Positions 33,301 to 41,641 of a DNA stretch of 64,000 bases are shown piece by piece. Source of the stretch: Neoluteolibacter marinus (GTDB lineage: Bacteria; Verrucomicrobiota; Verrucomicrobiia; Verrucomicrobiales; Akkermansiaceae); assembly GCF_014904755.1 (NCBI RefSeq), contig NZ_JACZFQ010000021.1, forward strand, positions 1 to 64,000. The letters run 5' to 3'. Position numbers and translations under genes: made by a program. Position 1 is the first letter of the stretch. The number at the start of each line of letters is the position of its first letter. The notes below the pieces were generated by a model. That model was not told where the DNA came from and made no database searches. It saw nothing but the letters and a program-made list of their open reading frames with translations.

Positions 33301-35842
33301 GCCAGGAATAGCGCTTCGACCAACTGCTGACCGTGGCCATCGTCGTCACCGCAGCGGGATCGGCAGAGCTGCTCAATAGCAACTCGCTGGCGTCGTCCGA
33401 AGAAATCCAGAAGCGATAGGTTCCGGTCGCCGGGGGAATCAAGTAGCCGCGGATGGTGCTGCCAAATTCGTCGCCGTGCCCGTCGCCATCGAAATCATCC
33501 AGGAATTCCTCGCTGTCCGGATGGTCGGGCCACGTGACCGCCCCGGTCAGATCCGCCACCGTGCTGCCGGCGATCCCCTCGAAATAGGTCCGCACCACCT
33601 GTCCCGGCCGGAGTCCCTCGGCAATGTCCACCAACGTCATGGTCACGGTCAGGTAGGCGAGACCCCGGGGTGTTCCCTGGTCGGCAACCTCGATCGTCAG
33701 CGGCAAGGTCGTCGTCCCACTCACCTCGATCTCCGCCGCCACACTCAGTTCACCGGTGCCAGCATCGATCGCGAACCATTGCTCCGGGTCGCCGGCGATG
33801 ATCCTGAACTCGGGAAAGTCGAAATGATCCTCATCAACCGCCTCGACCTTCAGCAACGGCTTGCCGACGATCGTCCGCTCCAACATGACGAGCGAGGCAT
33901 CGGTGACCGTCGGAGCTTCGTTGATGTCCTCCACCGAGATCACCACCCGGATCTGCTCGTTCAACGCCGGTTCAGCGACGTCCAGAATGTCCACGAGCAG
34001 TTCGATCACCGCAGGCTCGTCCCAACGAGTGGAAAGCGGCTCAAAGTCAATCTTAGCCGGATCCGCCACCCGGATCTCGCCGGTCAAGGGATCAAGAACG
34101 AACTTCGCCCCTTCGTTCCCTGACGCGATGCTCCATGACAAGATCGACTCGCCGTGTTCAAGACGCGCAGCCACGAAGCCCACCGATGCACCCGCGTCCG
34201 CATTCTCCACAACCGACAACCGCTGCGCCGCGACGCCACCCGACACATTCCCGCTGATCAAATAGGTTCCCAGCGAGGCGTAGTCCGTGTAGCCATCGAC
34301 CAAGGGGTCTCCTCGTCCAGTGCCACGCACTCGTAGCAAGTAATCACCGGCCGGCACGATGGAGCTCAAGGCGGCCGACAGCTCAAGGTCAGGGTTCGAC
34401 GCTTCCAGTACTTCGCCGCTTCCGGCCTCCACCAGCTCGGCCAGAATATCGAGGTTCGGGCCGGATTCCGCGGGATCGATTTGGAAATGCACCTCGCCCC
34501 CTGTCGTCGAGAAGCGGAAGGCATCCATGTCTCCCGTCGTCTCGATGATCCCTTCCCCGGTGACCGCCCCGTCGTCGAACACCTCGAGGTAGCGGGCGGT
34601 CGCCGTCGTTGCCCCGGCGTCGTCGAGCCGGTAGGTGAGATCGTTGTTCGTGGACGCAATGATCTCGAGGTCATCCTGCGCCTGGTTGGCACCACTGTAT
34701 TCTCCTTGGGACCACTGGGTCAGGTTCCGCGAGTAGCCCACGCCCATGATGGGGGCCCACCCGGTCGGACCGGTGCCACCATGGCCCTCGTAGTAGGTCT
34801 CCGTCACCCCGTCCACTTCACGCCCGTCGTGGCTCAGCCCGAGCGCGTGGCCCACCTCGTGGGAGATCACCTCGGCGGCGGCTTTGCCCGCGGAATAGAA
34901 TGCCCAGCAGACGGTGTCACCCGACCAGTTGTAGGAGCCGATGTAGGAGACGCCCCCGCTGCCCGGTGCCGCCGTGGTTGTCGGTGTCACCACGACGTGT
35001 TGGCGGCGACCCTCGGCGGCATTGTCGAACACCCTGCGGTCGGTGGTCACGTTCAGGTCGAACCCTTGGAAGTCTTCCGCCACCATCTGCCAGACCTGCT
35101 GGATCTGGCTATTCGTGGACCCGGCTGCCTCCGCATCGAAGTCCCCCCAGCCCGCGAACGGCCCCTCCTCCCCGTCGAAATCCAAATAGATCACTCCCAC
35201 CGCGCCCGGCAGGCTCTGCAAGGGCAGGACCGATTGATAGGACGGAATCGGAATGTCCGACGGATGCGTTTGCGGCGCTTGCTCGGTCAATGAAACCTCC
35301 GGCGCCTCCGTCAGGTACCCCACGCAGAGGATCCCATCCCGATGTTCCTCCACCAGAGCCGGCGATCCGCCTGGACCGACTGGAGCCACCTTCCAACCCC
35401 ACTCGCCGCGATCGGGAACGATATTCCCAACCAGGTGCCCTGCCACGCCTTCCACCGTTTGGCGCTGGAAAAAGAATCGTCCGGCTTCGGGTTCGATCAG
35501 CCTCCCTTCAACCCGGACGATACCATCCGCGTCATGATCCATGGCCGTCACTTCGCCCTTGGTCGCACGGCCATCCGGTAGCTGCACCGACCAGATGCCG
35601 CCCCTCACCGAGGTGTCGAGGAAATTGGCTGGCAAGGCCACCGGCCTCGCCTTTCGGCGATCTGGAACTCTTCCGGCAAGCCGTTGGTCCGGACCTGCAC
35701 GCTGCACGTCCCGGACGACGCTCCCGGCCGGAATCTCCGGGGGGGGGATCGCTGATTTGGAGCCGGAACCGTGGGTTGAATGGAACAGCTCCGTCAATGC
35801 GGCCACGACAAGCGTGGCCAGAATCGCCGGGTTGCGCTTCAT
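30329..35842 (-). CDS. Giant secreted zinc metalloprotease with PA14 and cadherin/Ig-like domains
   Basis: This 1,837-residue secreted protein has a signal peptide at 1-25. The metzincin zinc site is HEVGHALGLSHDG at about 326-338, within a reprolysin-like domain. A pre-peptidase-C-like stretch follows (about 410-535), then cadherin-like domains (about 540-745 and 910-1005). Two PA14 domains (about 750-905 and 1014-1168) each contain YYIEA-HKEG-GDHL. Several He-PIG/Ig-like repeats with LDGVPSNGDVGSN, LLGTPGNDFVGTN or SGTPAGGDAGWN turns span about 1190-1650. A C-terminal concanavalin-like domain is at about 1660-1837. No PEP-CTERM or type IX sorting tail is seen. The likely role is extracellular protein degradation with sugar-binding modules for attachment. 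Confidence 0.88.
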   Translation of the reverse strand: MKRNPAILATLVVAALTELFHSTHGSGSKSAIPPPEIPAGSVVRDVQRAGPDQRLAGRVPDRRKARPVALPANFLDTSVRGGIWSVQLPDGRATKGEVTAMDHDADGIVRVEGRLIEPEAGRFFFQRQTVEGVAGHLVGNIVPDRGEWGWKVAPVGPGGSPALVEEHRDGILCVGYLTEAPEVSLTEQAPQTHPSDIPIPSYQSVLPLQSLPGAVGVIYLDFDGEEGPFAGWGDFDAEAAGSTNSQIQQVWQMVAEDFQGFDLNVTTDRRVFDNAAEGRRQHVVVTPTTTAAPGSGGVSYIGSYNWSGDTVCWAFYSAGKAAAEVISHEVGHALGLSHDGREVDGVTETYYEGHGGTGPTGWAPIMGVGYSRNLTQWSQGEYSGANQAQDDLEIIASTNNDLTYRLDDAGATTATARYLEVFDDGAVTGEGIIETTGDMDAFRFSTTGGEVHFQIDPAESGPNLDILAELVEAGSGEVLEASNPDLELSAALSSIVPAGDYLLRVRGTGRGDPLVDGYTDYASLGTYLISGNVSGGVAAQRLSVVENADAGASVGFVAARLEHGESILSWSIASGNEGAKFVLDPLTGEIRVADPAKIDFEPLSTRWDEPAVIELLVDILDVAEPALNEQIRVVISVEDINEAPTVTDASLVMLERTIVGKPLLKVEAVDEDHFDFPEFRIIAGDPEQWFAIDAGTGELSVAAEIEVSGTTTLPLTIEVADQGTPRGLAYLTVTMTLVDIAEGLRPGQVVRTYFEGIAGSTVADLTGAVTWPDHPDSEEFLDDFDGDGHGDEFGSTIRGYLIPPATGTYRFWISSDDASELLLSSSADPAAVTTMATVSSWSKRYSWPNFGSQRSAYVTLTAGVPYYIEARHKEGDGGDHLAVAWYGPGFSKQLLKGLYVAPYRQNYAPAVVEESFDVAEEAFPGHPVGFVRVADVNLDDGHGDFVITGGNDSGLFEIDPESGELSVAPGAWLSHAEQAAHQLTIAVSDDGSPELSGSGTVTVNVLPAGWFANPGIYQQVWQGISLGTVASLTGNPRYPYHPDETRILTSFDTGENSGDNYGSRVRALLIPPVSGTYRFHLSSDDSSILLLGSSSAAGSATEVARIQGWSGYDEWTKLASQTSEPVNLTAGQKYYIEAVHKEGAGDDHLRVGWSGPGIDGIQVVPGSALQPYDLNTAPVFASQGGGFTLGEEAPDGSSVGWMSALDPEGESLVYTITEELSEGVFAIDPATGQITVADASRMEPGDHYLTVAAQDMGLGGLYPLKTTSRSVVITVESSNLPPAFYSESIELGGLEDQPVSYMLSAHDPDAGDVLIYEKISGPSWLVVEEDGQLDGVPSNGDVGSNQFTIRVTDYGGLFDEVILTIEVVNVNDPPVFVDAYLSLPDASEDQLYLTSLEGLGVDIDPQDAISYSKVAGPDWLLVSADGSLLGTPGNDFVGTNSLIVRATDNAGAYGEAMAVIEVINVNDPPAFLSPGISAVAANEGQAYFASIASLAYDPDAGDTLAFRKTSGPAWLQVSEDGTLSGTPAGGDAGWNYFGVDVRDPSGSIAGATLGIEVMPAYSPPSFQFDPVVREGGRELVGYTGASLSGSAIDPDAGQALVYAKIAGPGWLAVAEDGSLSGTPPAGSAGLNVFTVRASDPGGLFDEAQLLIEVASEGLPLPWQSVGIGIEGGVDQSDGLMEVTGSGNLSGRMDRFQYVWQPMATDGSITARVESMGDNADPGALAGVMIRDTLAGNSRHVFLGAAGDGSCRWVRRTGYNGNTSTSSSGSALLPDAWVRLVRTGSRITAFKSSDGLTWIQIGSLTAELPATCYFGLGVCSGSLSETITADFSHITLSP

Positions 35843-36051
35843 GCAGTGGGGGGAACACGGGGGAAACCGCGTTGGCTAACATGCCGGATCCGCGACCATC
35901 GTGCAAGAAGCAAACTTGCCGTTGAAGCTCCAGCTCAGTCGGTTACCCGGTCACGGACTCTAGCAGACTAGGATCGTCATCCCTCCGTCTCCCCCATCAC
36001 CGAGAATCCGGGCTGGTAGAACCCCCGGCCTCCCGTCGTAATCGGCGCCGC

Positions 36052-38043
36052 ATGACGTTTCCGAGACGACCCCTGATTCTCGCCCTTCTTGCCGTCCTGG
36101 CACCTGCCCGCGCGGAAGTCCGGCTGCCCCATGTATTCACCAATGGGGCGGTGCTGCAGAGGGACCGGGCCGTCCCCGTTTGGGGCCATGCCGAGCCGGG
36201 CAAGAAGGTGGTCGTGAAATTCGGCGGCCAGGAGAAATCCGCCGAAACCGGCGGTGACGGGACCTGGAGGGTCGACCTCGACCCCATGCCTGCGAGCGCG
36301 GAGGGCAGGACCCTCGAAGCCTCGGAAGAAGGCGGCAACAAGCTTGAGATCCACGACGTCCTGGTCGGTGAAGTCTGGCTCGCCAGCGGCCAGTCGAACA
36401 TGGAATGGAACATCGGCGCGTCCCGCGCGGAAGACCAGGAAATCGCCAAATCCGCTCCCGTTCCCCTGCTGCGGCTGCTGACCGTGCCGAAGCGGCTCTC
36501 GCCTTACCGTCTCGACGATTTCGAAGGGCAGTGGCAGCAGGCGACACCTGAAACTGCTCCAGGATTTTCTGCGGTCGCTTACTTCTTCGGTCGCCGCCTG
36601 ACCGAGGAACTCGGGATTCCCGTCGGCATGATCCACAGCTCTTGGGGTGGTTCACGGATCGAACCGTGGCTCGCCGACGAAGGCTTCAAGGACATCCCGG
36701 ACCTGCAGGAAATGCGCGAGTTCCGCCAGAAGCGGACTCCCGGCAGCGACGAGTTCAATCAGATCATGCAGCGCCACCTCGGTGCAACCCGGGCCTGGGT
36801 CGATGCTGCGGAACGCGCGCTCCATGACCATCGTCCGATCCCCGGACAACCCGCCGCGCCCCCCGTCCTGCCGGTCGGCCACAACCAGGCCATCGGCACC
36901 TATCAGGCGATGATCCATCCGCTCGTTCCCTACGGACTCCGCGGATTCATCTGGTACCAGGGCGAGTCCAATGTCGGTGAGGGCATGCTCTACACCCTGA
37001 AAATGCAGGCGCTGATCCAGGGCTGGCGGGAGAAGTTCGCGAGCCCCGAGGCGCCCTTCCTCTATGTCCAGCTGGCCCCCTACAATTACGGGGGCAACCG
37101 TGAAGGCGCCTTGCAGGCGCTGTGGACGGCGCAGGAGCGGGCTTTGAAAATCCCCCGCACGGGCATGGCCGTCACCCTCGACATCGGGAACCCCGGCGAC
37201 ATCCACCCGCGCAACAAATCGGAAGTCGGCCGCCGCCTCTCGCTCTGGGCCCTCGCCGACACCTATGGCAAACCGGACATCGTCAAGTCCGGGCCGCTGT
37301 TCGAAAAATTCGAGGTTGCAGGCGACTCCATCCGCGTCCGCTTCGGCCACACTCCCACCGGCCTCGCGACCCGCGATGGCAAGCCGCCCTCCGATTTCGA
37401 AGTGGCGGGCCCGGATTGGAGTTTCAAGCCCGCCACCGCGGAAATCGTCGGCAACGAGCCGGTGGTGGTCGTCCGGAGCGAAGAAGTGAAGTCCCCCACC
37501 ATGGTCCGCTTCGCCTGGCACCAGACCGCGCAGCCGAACCTGATGAACCGGGAAGGACTCCCAGCAGCAGCCTTCCACAGCCACTGGCCGGACGACCCCG
37601 AACTCGGCCGCAACGTCGCCTTCCAGCGGCCATTCACGTCGAGCGATCCCAACACCGCCGGCTGGAACACCGGCCTAACCGACGGCAGCTGGAACGACGC
37701 CGCGGGAACCTGTTTCGCCACGGGATTCGCCAACGGCTTCCCGAAGCACGTCACGATTGACCTCGGCCGCGCCCGCGACGTCCGGGCCGTGCGCTTCGGA
37801 GTTCCCGGTTTCGGGGCGACCAAAACCGTGACCATTTCCATCAGCGGCGACGGCAAGGAATTCCAGGAAATCGGCAAACACGAGTTCGCCGGCAAGACCC
37901 GCTCCTCCACCGAAATCCGCTTCGACCAGCGCCCGGCGCGATTTGTCCGCGCCACCTTCCCCGATCACCACGAAAAGCAGGACCAGTACAACGAGAACCA
38001 CGCCTTCCTCAGCGAACTCGAGGTCTACGGCCCGGCCGACTGA
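36052..38043 (+). CDS. Sialate O-acetylesterase with a C-terminal discoidin-like domain
   Basis: This 663-residue protein has a signal peptide (1-22). It is an SGNH-like sialate O-acetylesterase (SASA): nucleophile block SGQSNMEW near residue 113, IWYQGESNVGEG near 305, and a catalytic His in GDIHPRNKSEVG near 383. Residues about 515-663 look like an F5/8 type C (discoidin) carbohydrate-binding domain (NVAFQRPFTSSDP..., HVTIDLGRARDVRAVRFGV). The enzyme would remove acetyl groups from sialic acid or acetylated plant sugars outside the cytoplasm. It is monocistronic, divergent from the metalloprotease and convergent with a sugar isomerase gene. Confidence 0.92.
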   Translation: MTFPRRPLILALLAVLAPARAEVRLPHVFTNGAVLQRDRAVPVWGHAEPGKKVVVKFGGQEKSAETGGDGTWRVDLDPMPASAEGRTLEASEEGGNKLEIHDVLVGEVWLASGQSNMEWNIGASRAEDQEIAKSAPVPLLRLLTVPKRLSPYRLDDFEGQWQQATPETAPGFSAVAYFFGRRLTEELGIPVGMIHSSWGGSRIEPWLADEGFKDIPDLQEMREFRQKRTPGSDEFNQIMQRHLGATRAWVDAAERALHDHRPIPGQPAAPPVLPVGHNQAIGTYQAMIHPLVPYGLRGFIWYQGESNVGEGMLYTLKMQALIQGWREKFASPEAPFLYVQLAPYNYGGNREGALQALWTAQERALKIPRTGMAVTLDIGNPGDIHPRNKSEVGRRLSLWALADTYGKPDIVKSGPLFEKFEVAGDSIRVRFGHTPTGLATRDGKPPSDFEVAGPDWSFKPATAEIVGNEPVVVVRSEEVKSPTMVRFAWHQTAQPNLMNREGLPAAAFHSHWPDDPELGRNVAFQRPFTSSDPNTAGWNTGLTDGSWNDAAGTCFATGFANGFPKHVTIDLGRARDVRAVRFGVPGFGATKTVTISISGDGKEFQEIGKHEFAGKTRSSTEIRFDQRPARFVRATFPDHHEKQDQYNENHAFLSELEVYGPAD

Positions 38044-38063
38044 ACTGCTTCAGCGCCCCTCGC

Positions 38064-38945
38064 TCACATGTTTGCCAGGTAGGCCACGCTGGTCTTGATG
38101 CTCGCCATCGGATCGGGCGAGTGGTCCTGCTCGACGTGCAGGTGCTGCACGCCGGCCTTCTTTGCGGCGGCGAGGACCGGCGCCATCGGGATGATGCCGT
38201 TGCCAAGCTCCTTGAAGGCATCCTGCGGGATGCTTCCGTATTCGGGCAGGTCCAGCCCCGCCTTGAGGTCCTTGAGGTGGAGTTGCGAGACGCGCTTGCC
38301 GAGTTTCTCGATGAAGGCGGCCGGTTCGTGGCCGCCGACCTTGATCCAGAAGATGTCGATCTCGAACTTCATGTCCTCCGAGAATTCTTCGAGGAACACG
38401 TCGTAGCCGCATTTCCCCTCGTCCTTCGGCTCGAATTCAAACGCGTGATTGTGGTAGGAGAGCTGGATCCCGGCCGCCTTCGCCTTGGCCGCCGCCTTGT
38501 TGGCATTGGCCGCGATCCGCTTGTAGTCATCCAGCGTTCGCCGCTCGCCGTCCTGCAGGTAGGGAATCACCAGATGGCTCAGGCCCACTTCCTTGGCCCG
38601 CTCGAGGATTTTCATGAAGTCGCTCATCCCCGCGTCCTTGGGGCTCACCACGCTGGCCCACTCGAAGTGGGCGGAATTCAACGCCAGTCCAGCCTCCTTG
38701 GCGCCGTCGAGCAGGGGCTGACAGTTGGGGAAGCCGAAGGGTTCGACCTGCTGGTAACCGGCGGCGGCGACCGCTTTCAAGGTCCCCGCGGCATCCTTGG
38801 CGAGGGCATCCCGCAAGGTGTAGAGCTGGATGCCGATGTTGCCTGCTTTCGAATTTTCGGCGGCCAAAGCGGCCAACAACCGGCTTGGGGCAGCGATCGC
38901 GATCGATCCGGCGGCGGAATAACGGATGAAGTTCCTGCGGTTCAT
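38064..38945 (-). CDS. Tat-exported sugar phosphate isomerase/epimerase family protein
   Basis: This 293-residue protein begins with a Tat-like signal (MNRRNFIRYSAAGSIAIAAP; RRNF fits the twin-arginine pattern). The rest is an AP-endonuclease-2/xylose-isomerase-type TIM barrel: GNIGIQLYTLRDAL at the start, IQLSYHNHAFEF in the middle, FEIDIFWIKVGGH and VSQLHLKDLKAG later. These positions carry the His, Glu and Asp metal ligands. Many such exported isomerases exist in Verrucomicrobia and the substrate is unknown. The ATG at 38945 is chosen because the signal starts there. Confidence 0.9.
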   Translation of the reverse strand: MNRRNFIRYSAAGSIAIAAPSRLLAALAAENSKAGNIGIQLYTLRDALAKDAAGTLKAVAAAGYQQVEPFGFPNCQPLLDGAKEAGLALNSAHFEWASVVSPKDAGMSDFMKILERAKEVGLSHLVIPYLQDGERRTLDDYKRIAANANKAAAKAKAAGIQLSYHNHAFEFEPKDEGKCGYDVFLEEFSEDMKFEIDIFWIKVGGHEPAAFIEKLGKRVSQLHLKDLKAGLDLPEYGSIPQDAFKELGNGIIPMAPVLAAAKKAGVQHLHVEQDHSPDPMASIKTSVAYLANM

Positions 38946-39017
38946 GGTCCATTTCTCGCGGGATCGCGGGACCTTGGCAAGCTCGCGCAAACCCGGCTGT
39001 TCCGCCGCTCTCCGGAC

Positions 39018-39037
39018 TTTGTGAAAATTTTCACAAA
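39018..39037. promoter_or_regulatory. Perfect 20-bp palindrome upstream of nuoD
   Basis: The sequence TTTGTGAAAATTTTCACAAA is its own reverse complement over all 20 bases. It lies 51 bp before the nuoD ATG and 72 bp from the divergent isomerase ATG. Its length and position fit an operator for a dimeric regulator. The TGTGA-TCACA half-sites recall CRP/FNR-type boxes, but the spacing is six bases as in CRP sites and the regulator is not identified. Confidence 0.7.
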
Positions 39038-39088
39038 CCCCTTGCCCGCGAGGCCCACTTGGGGCCTGATTCCGGGGCCGGGATTCCC

Positions 39089-40339
39089 ATGAGCAGCACC
39101 TCCACGACCGATTACCAAGCCCCCGACGTCGCGGCCAAGGCCGCCGAGTACCACGAGGAGACGACGGACCTGATGGGCGAAAAGATGGTCCTGAACATGG
39201 GCCCTTCGCACCCCGCCACCCACGGCGTGTTGCGTCTCATCCTTGAACTCGACGGCGAGACCATCACCAAGGCGGAACCGGATGTGGGATTCCTCCACCG
39301 CGGCGACGAGAAGATCGCCGAAAACATGCACTACAACCAGTTCGTGCCCTACACGGACCGGCTCGACTACCTGGCGCCGCTGGCCAACAACGTCGCCTAC
39401 GCCTGCGCGGTCGAGAAGCTGATGGACTGGCAACTGCCGGCCCGCGGCCAAGCCCTCCGGGTCCTTTGCTGCGAACTCGCCCGCATTTCTTCCCACATGC
39501 TCGGCGTCGGCGTCTGCGCGATGGACGTCGGTGCGATGACCGTCTTCCTCTACACGTTCACGGAGCGCGAGAAGATCTACAACCTCTGCGAACAGCTCAC
39601 CGGCGCCCGTTTCACGACATCCTATACCCGCGTCGGCGGCCAGGTCCGCGACATGCCGCCGGGCTTCGCCGATTCCGTCCGCACCTTCCTCGATGAGTGC
39701 GCGGTGACCATCGACGAGGTCGCCAAGCTGCTCGACAAAAACAAAATCTTCGTCGACCGCATGGCCGACATCGGCGTGATCTCCCGCGAGGCCGCCATTG
39801 CCTGGGGCCTGACCGGTCCCAACCTCAGGGCCTCGGGTGTCGCCCGCGACCTGCGCAAGGACAACCCCTATCTCGGCTACGAAAAATACGACTTCGACGT
39901 CGTCGTCGCCGACGAAGGCGACTGCTACGCCCGCTACCAGGTGCGGATGGAGGAAATGCGCCAGTCGATCCGGATTTGCCGCCAGGTGCTGGACACCATG
40001 CCGGACGGGCCCGTCAACCTCGCCCACGCCAAGAGCATGCTCCCCGACAAGGAGAAGGTGCTGATGTCGATGGAGGAGTTGATCCACCACTTCATGGTCG
40101 CCACCCAGGGAATCGACGCCCCGCCCGGCGAGGTCTACTTCGCGGCGGAGAACCCCAAGGGTGAGCTCGGATTCTACATTCACTCGACCGGCGGCGGGGT
40201 CCCCTACCGCCTCAAGATCCGCAGCCCCTCCTTCTGCAACCTTTCCCCGCTCTCCGCCCTGCTCCCGGGCCACATGGTTTCCGACATCCCGGCCTTCCTC
40301 GGCTCGCTCGATTTCGTGATGGGCGAGTGCGACCGCTGA
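39089..40339 (+). CDS. nuoD: NADH-quinone oxidoreductase subunit D
   Basis: This 416-residue 49-kDa subunit of respiratory complex I has the family blocks GPSHPATHGVLR, VGFLHRGDEKIAEN, YTDRLDYL and, at the C-terminus, SPLSALLPGHMVSDIPAFLG followed by SLDFVMGECDR. With NuoB it forms the quinone-binding site at the junction of the peripheral arm and the membrane. The ATG at 39089 is the likely start. It opens a four-gene plus-strand cluster (nuoD, a thioredoxin-like gene, nuoE, nuoF); the other nuo genes are not in the window. Confidence 0.97.
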   Translation: MSSTSTTDYQAPDVAAKAAEYHEETTDLMGEKMVLNMGPSHPATHGVLRLILELDGETITKAEPDVGFLHRGDEKIAENMHYNQFVPYTDRLDYLAPLANNVAYACAVEKLMDWQLPARGQALRVLCCELARISSHMLGVGVCAMDVGAMTVFLYTFTEREKIYNLCEQLTGARFTTSYTRVGGQVRDMPPGFADSVRTFLDECAVTIDEVAKLLDKNKIFVDRMADIGVISREAAIAWGLTGPNLRASGVARDLRKDNPYLGYEKYDFDVVVADEGDCYARYQVRMEEMRQSIRICRQVLDTMPDGPVNLAHAKSMLPDKEKVLMSMEELIHHFMVATQGIDAPPGEVYFAAENPKGELGFYIHSTGGGVPYRLKIRSPSFCNLSPLSALLPGHMVSDIPAFLGSLDFVMGECDR

Positions 40340-40357
40340 CCGTATAGGTGATTTGTT

Positions 40358-41026
40358 ATGAAAACGACGATTCTACTCAGCCTTTTGCTCGCAGGTGTCT
40401 CCTTCGCCGGATTCGAGAAGTGGACCAACAAGGACGGCAAGACCGCCGAACTGGACCTCATCAAGGTCGTCGAAAAGGACGGTGAAAAGGCCGGCGAGTT
40501 CAAGATGCGCAATGGCAAGACCGTCACGCTGAAGGCCTCCGACCTGTCCGAGGAAGCGGGTGAAAAGCTCGCGGCCTGGGAACCGCCGGCCGCCGAAGTG
40601 CAAGGCAAGCCGAGTGTCTTCGACGACACCTTGGATGGCAACCTGCTGAAACTCGACGGCAAGCGCCTGAAGAAGTTCGAACTCACCGAGCGCCCGGAGA
40701 AGTTCTACGTCTTCTACTACACCGCATCCTGGTGCGGCCCCTGCCAGCAATTCACGCCGTCGCTCGTCGAGTTCTACAACGAGCACAAGAACGAGAACTT
40801 CGAAATTGTCCTGATCACCAGCGATCAGGACGAGGATTCGATGGAGGAGTACGCGGCCAACAAAAGCATGCCTTGGCCACAGCTCAAGTTGAAGAAGGCC
40901 AACGACTTCAAGAAAGAGTTCAAGCACGGCGTTACCGGCATCCCATCGGTGATCGTCTGCGACCTTGAAGGCAAGAACCTCGGCAACTTCCGCAATCTCG
41001 CCGAGCTCGAGAAACTCGTTAAGTAA
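40358..41026 (+). CDS. Exported thioredoxin-like protein between nuoD and nuoE
   Basis: This 222-residue protein has a signal peptide (1-17, MKTTILLSLLLAGVSFA). A small domain of about 45 residues follows (FEKWTNKDGKTAELDLIKVV), resembling the SHD1-like modules seen in Verrucomicrobia. A thioredoxin fold then carries the active site WCGPC at 125-129 and the cis-Pro region GIPSV. It is of the nucleoredoxin/TlpA type and would reduce or isomerise disulfides in the periplasm. AGGTGAT precedes the ATG at good spacing. It sits 18 bp after nuoD and 2 bp before nuoE, so it is part of the nuo transcript, which is unusual. Confidence 0.9.
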   Translation: MKTTILLSLLLAGVSFAGFEKWTNKDGKTAELDLIKVVEKDGEKAGEFKMRNGKTVTLKASDLSEEAGEKLAAWEPPAAEVQGKPSVFDDTLDGNLLKLDGKRLKKFELTERPEKFYVFYYTASWCGPCQQFTPSLVEFYNEHKNENFEIVLITSDQDEDSMEEYAANKSMPWPQLKLKKANDFKKEFKHGVTGIPSVIVCDLEGKNLGNFRNLAELEKLVK

Positions 41027-41028
41027 TC

Positions 41029-41619
41029 ATGTCCTCATCGATCCTCGAAGACAACGTCGCGTCCGAAGAAACGCCCGGTTCGAAGTTCTTCCCGCCCTTC
41101 ACCCCGACTCCGGCCCTGGAGGCGGAAGCGGACAAGCGCCTCGCCCAGTTTCCCGAGGATCAAAAGCGCTCGGCGGTGCTGCCCTTGCTGCATTTCGTCC
41201 AGCACCACCACGGCTTCATCTCGGCGGAGGCGATCGATTGGGTCGCCGGACGCCTGGGGATCGAGCCGATCAAGGTGCTCGAGGTGGTCACCTTCTATCC
41301 CGGCTTCCGCCAGTCGGCTCCCGGCAAGTTCCACATCCGGGTTTGCCGCACGCTGTCCTGTGCAATGGGCGGCTCGCACGAACTGATGGACAAGATCTGT
41401 GAATTGACCGGCATCGACCGCTCGCACGCCGACTCCCATCACCACCCGGTCACCGTTTCGCCCTGCGGCAAGTGGTCGGTTGAGTTCGCCGAATGCCTCG
41501 CTTCCTGCGGCACCGCTCCGGTTTGCCTGGTGAACGACGACTTCCACGAAGGAGTCGCCGCCGACAAAGCCCAGTCCCTCCTCGACCAATACGATTCGGC
41601 TCCTTCCGCTGAACACTGA
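41029..41619 (+). CDS. nuoE: NADH-quinone oxidoreductase subunit E
   Basis: This 196-residue 24-kDa subunit of complex I has a thioredoxin-like fold. Its [2Fe-2S] cluster (N1a) ligands are visible as C106-x4-C111 (VCRTLSCAMGG) and C156-x3-C160 (ECLASCGTAP). NuoE works with NuoF in the NADH dehydrogenase module. The N-terminal 25 residues are an extra, low-complexity extension. It begins 2 bp after the thioredoxin-like gene. Confidence 0.95.
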   Translation: MSSSILEDNVASEETPGSKFFPPFTPTPALEAEADKRLAQFPEDQKRSAVLPLLHFVQHHHGFISAEAIDWVAGRLGIEPIKVLEVVTFYPGFRQSAPGKFHIRVCRTLSCAMGGSHELMDKICELTGIDRSHADSHHHPVTVSPCGKWSVEFAECLASCGTAPVCLVNDDFHEGVAADKAQSLLDQYDSAPSAEH

Positions 41620-41641
41620 ACTCCGAAAACGCGCCACCTCA

